Assembly (NCBI RefSeq): GCF_905220995.1 | Contig: NZ_CAJNBJ010000001.1 | Span: forward strand, 1-64,000 | DNA: 64,000 bases | Origin: Nitrospira defluvii | GTDB taxonomy: Bacteria; Nitrospirota; Nitrospiria; Nitrospirales; Nitrospiraceae | Direction of reading: 5' to 3' | In this document: piece after piece, positions 62,186 to 64,000 of the stretch | Numbering within the stretch: position 1 is the stretch's first letter | How the letters are laid out: each line of letters opens with the position of its first letter | Program-made: the position numbers and the translations under genes | Notes under the pieces: generated by a model | The model's database searches: none | Told to the model about the DNA's origin: nothing | What the model saw: the letters and a program-made list of their open reading frames with translations, nothing else

Positions 62186-63212
62186 AGTCGACCACCCCTT
62201 CCTCGGTCTGCTGCGCGACCATCTCTCCGATGTGGTGCGCCTGTTCCCCCAACTCGCGAGCCTTCGCCATTACCCGGTCGGCATGGTCGGGTGCCACCAC
62301 CAGGATGAGGCCGATTCCCATGTTGAAGACGCGGTACATTTCGTCCACCGCCACCGCCCCGCGAGATTGAATCGCCTCGAAAATTGGCAGCACCGGCCAA
62401 GACCCACGGCGAATCCGCGCACCACAACGCGCTGGAAAGACCCGCGGCAGATTGTCGGTGATGCCTCCGCCGGTGATGTGGGCAATGCCCTTGATGGGAC
62501 AACACTCCATCAGCGACAGCACCTGTTTGGCGTAAATCCGCGTGGGGGTCAGCAACGTCTCGCCGAGCGCCCCGCCCAATTCCGGCACGACCGTCTCGAC
62601 GGTCAACCGGCTTCGCTCCAGCAGGACCTTCCTGACGAGCGAAAAACCGTTGCTGTGGACGCCGCTCGAGGCCAATCCGATGACCACGTCACCCGGAGCA
62701 ATCTGCTTTCCGTCGATGATCTTCGGCCGGTCCACCACGCCCACGGCAAAACCGGCCAGGTCGTATTCACCTTCGCCGTAAAACGAGGGCATCTCGGCCG
62801 TTTCGCCCCCGATCAATGCGCAACCGGCCTGGCGACAGCCGTCTGAAATCCCCTTCACCACCGCCGCAGCCGTCGCGATCGACAGTTTCCCGGTGGCAAA
62901 GTAGTCGAGGAAGAACAACGGCTCCGCGCCGCTCACGGCAATATCGTTGACGCACATGGCGACCAGGTCGATGCCGACCGTGTCGTGTTTATCCATGAGG
63001 AAGGCGATCTTGAGTTTCGTCCCGACGCCATCCGTCCCAGACACCAACACCGGATCCTGATACCGATTGGCTTGAAACCGGAAGAGGCCGCCGAAGCCGC
63101 CGAGATCGGTCATCACCTCAGGGCGAAACGTGGCGCGCACATGCGGCTTGATCCGTTCGACGAATTCATCGCCGGCATCGATATCGACTCCGGCATCACG
63201 ATAAGTAGTCAT
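62175..63212 (-). CDS. purM: Phosphoribosylformylglycinamidine cyclo-ligase
   Basis: A 345-residue AIR synthetase. [46 protein letters not shown] and [13 protein letters not shown] are the hallmark motifs. [15 protein letters not shown] is in the C-terminal half. Upstream at 63390-63483 lies a palindromic element. Confidence 0.97.
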   Translation of the reverse strand: MTTYRDAGVDIDAGDEFVERIKPHVRATFRPEVMTDLGGFGGLFRFQANRYQDPVLVSGTDGVGTKLKIAFLMDKHDTVGIDLVAMCVNDIAVSGAEPLFFLDYFATGKLSIATAAAVVKGISDGCRQAGCALIGGETAEMPSFYGEGEYDLAGFAVGVVDRPKIIDGKQIAPGDVVIGLASSGVHSNGFSLVRKVLLERSRLTVETVVPELGGALGETLLTPTRIYAKQVLSLMECCPIKGIAHITGGGITDNLPRVFPARCGARIRRGSWPVLPIFEAIQSRGAVAVDEMYRVFNMGIGLILVVAPDHADRVMAKARELGEQAHHIGEMVAQQTEEGVVDYVG

Positions 63213-63389
63213 TGGGGCCGCATCTTAACGAGCCGACTGATAGCCGGTCAACAATAGTCTCATGCGCTCACTCTCTCCGTGAGCCCCTTACACGTCACGA
63301 CTACAGGGGCTGCTCACACTGGTCATTCAACAAGGCCGCAGGCGAGCAAGAACCGAAGGCGTACTCATGAACTTCACTCCCCTGTCATC

Positions 63390-63483
63390 GAATGGGGTCC
63401 TGCAGCCTCCTTACTGCGCGCATCGGACGAGCACCTTCAGAGGTGCGCGTTCTGCGAGCACAGGAGGCTACAGGACCCCATTC
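63390..63483. repeat. 94-bp palindromic element (REP/MITE-like)
   Basis: Left arm 63390-63411 and right arm 63462-63483 are 22-bp inverted repeats (starting GAATGGGGTCCTG) with one position differing. The 50-bp centre holds its own hairpin GCACCT-TCAG-AGGTGC (63431-63446). It lies in the gap between purM and the regulator gene, so it may terminate transcription or be a mobile palindrome. Confidence 0.75.
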
Positions 63484-63490
63484 GCCCCCC

Positions 63491-64000
63491 CTACATCTCG
63501 GGGCGCATCTCCACATCGAGCAACTTAATCTTTCGATGCAGATGGCTGCGTTCGATCTTGAGATCTTCCGCCGTGCGGGAAATATTCCAGTGATGTTCGC
63601 GCAACTTCCGCGCAATGAACTCTTTTTCAAACGCATTCCGTGCGTCACGGAGCGAATCATAGGGCCTGGTCAGCAACGTATTGACCGGTTGCGCCCCGCC
63701 GGCCGATTGCGCGGCGGACAGTTGAGGACGCACCTGCAACGCAACGGACGCGTGCGACACCTCGATCACCGGTCCCGGCACCATGATCATCAGCCGCTCG
63801 ATCAGGTTGCGCAGTTCGCGAATGTTTCCCGGCCATTCATAGTGCATGAACACCTCCATGGCTTCCGGGGAGACCTGCTTCAGCTTCAGCCCCTGCTCTT
63901 CGGCATGCACGCGCAGGAAATGTTTTACCAGCAAGGGAATATCTTCGCGGCGATCGCGCAAGGTGGGCACGACGATCGGCACCACGTTCAGCCGGTAGAA
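63491..64000 (-). CDS. NtrX/NtrC-type sigma-54 regulator, C-terminal part (cut by window edge)
   Basis: The 3' part of an AAA+ activator is present. It begins FYRLNVVPIVVPTLRDRREDIPLL and contains YEWPGNIRELRNLIER (sensor-2/arginine region). It ends in a Fis-type HTH (NISRTAEDLKIERSHLHRKIK), whose sequence is characteristic of NtrX. The receiver and Walker motifs lie beyond the window. The stop codon is 7 nt from the palindrome. Confidence 0.9.
   Translation of the reverse strand, partial: FYRLNVVPIVVPTLRDRREDIPLLVKHFLRVHAEEQGLKLKQVSPEAMEVFMHYEWPGNIRELRNLIERLMIMVPGPVIEVSHASVALQVRPQLSAAQSAGGAQPVNTLLTRPYDSLRDARNAFEKEFIARKLREHHWNISRTAEDLKIERSHLHRKIKLLDVEMRPEM

Overview
The window looks like chromosomal DNA of a GC-rich, Gram-negative, diderm bacterium. 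Many lipoproteins, RlpA, a SPFH protein, HtpX, a squalene-synthase-type enzyme and c-type cytochrome and cupredoxin genes point that way. Gene style and content fit the Nitrospirota (Nitrospira-like). That placement is my inference, because no rRNA or nitrite-oxidation marker lies in the window.

Layout. 1-785: the minus-strand tRNA-Tyr / tRNA-Gly / tRNA-Thr / tuf cluster with a clear sigma-70 promoter at 757-785. 813-12067: a secreted HExxH protein, a UvrD/PcrA-type helicase, an unknown protein, a glycogen/starch phosphorylase, two convergent HEAT-repeat proteins, RlpA and small envelope proteins. 12318-16954: a four-gene Gld-type ABC export cluster ending in a DUF4340 protein. 17036-17452: a small Cys-repeat lipoprotein.

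17561-22484: a tRNA-Arg gene that is the attachment site of a compact integrated element of about 4.85 kb. It carries a tyrosine integrase, an AlpA/excisionase-like HTH protein, a Rep_trans-type replication initiator, a DUF104/VapC toxin-antitoxin pair and an AT-rich lipoprotein cargo gene. It is bounded by a perfect 48-bp direct repeat and carries three copies of a phased TGTGCTAAA tandem repeat.

22565-35987: small proteins, envelope lipoproteins, a single-domain response regulator, a long Pro/Ala-rich protein ending in a degenerate DpnII/MboI-type nuclease fold, an NtrC-type two-component pair, MalQ, a DUF72 protein and a SPFH protein. 36189-41610: a cytochrome c with a 58-residue membrane partner, QueC, a DksA-like zinc protein, Apt, an RpoS-like sigma factor, acylphosphatase, tRNA-Pro and alanine dehydrogenase.

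41774-45351: a four-gene iron-sulfur cluster, a membrane protein, a squalene/phytoene-synthase family gene that seems to lack a canonical start codon, and a cupredoxin. 45619-50661: HtpX, glutathione peroxidase, MFS transporter and YqeY. 50801-56819: a dense signalling island (CheY-like regulator, REC-GGDEF, soluble hybrid kinase, HPt, then an OmpR/HK pair). 56967-60792: a truncated GT4 glycosyltransferase, an SDR epimerase, an ankyrin lipoprotein and small membrane proteins. 61252-64000: tRNA-Ala, purN, purM, a 94-bp palindromic element and the 3' part of an NtrX/NtrC-type regulator.

I found no CRISPR array, rRNA, IS transposase or canonical complete defence operon. The most unusual items are the integrated element with its phased repeats, the catalytically degenerate nuclease-fold protein, the ACG-start squalene-synthase gene, the 3-Cys ferredoxin cluster and the 94-bp palindrome.
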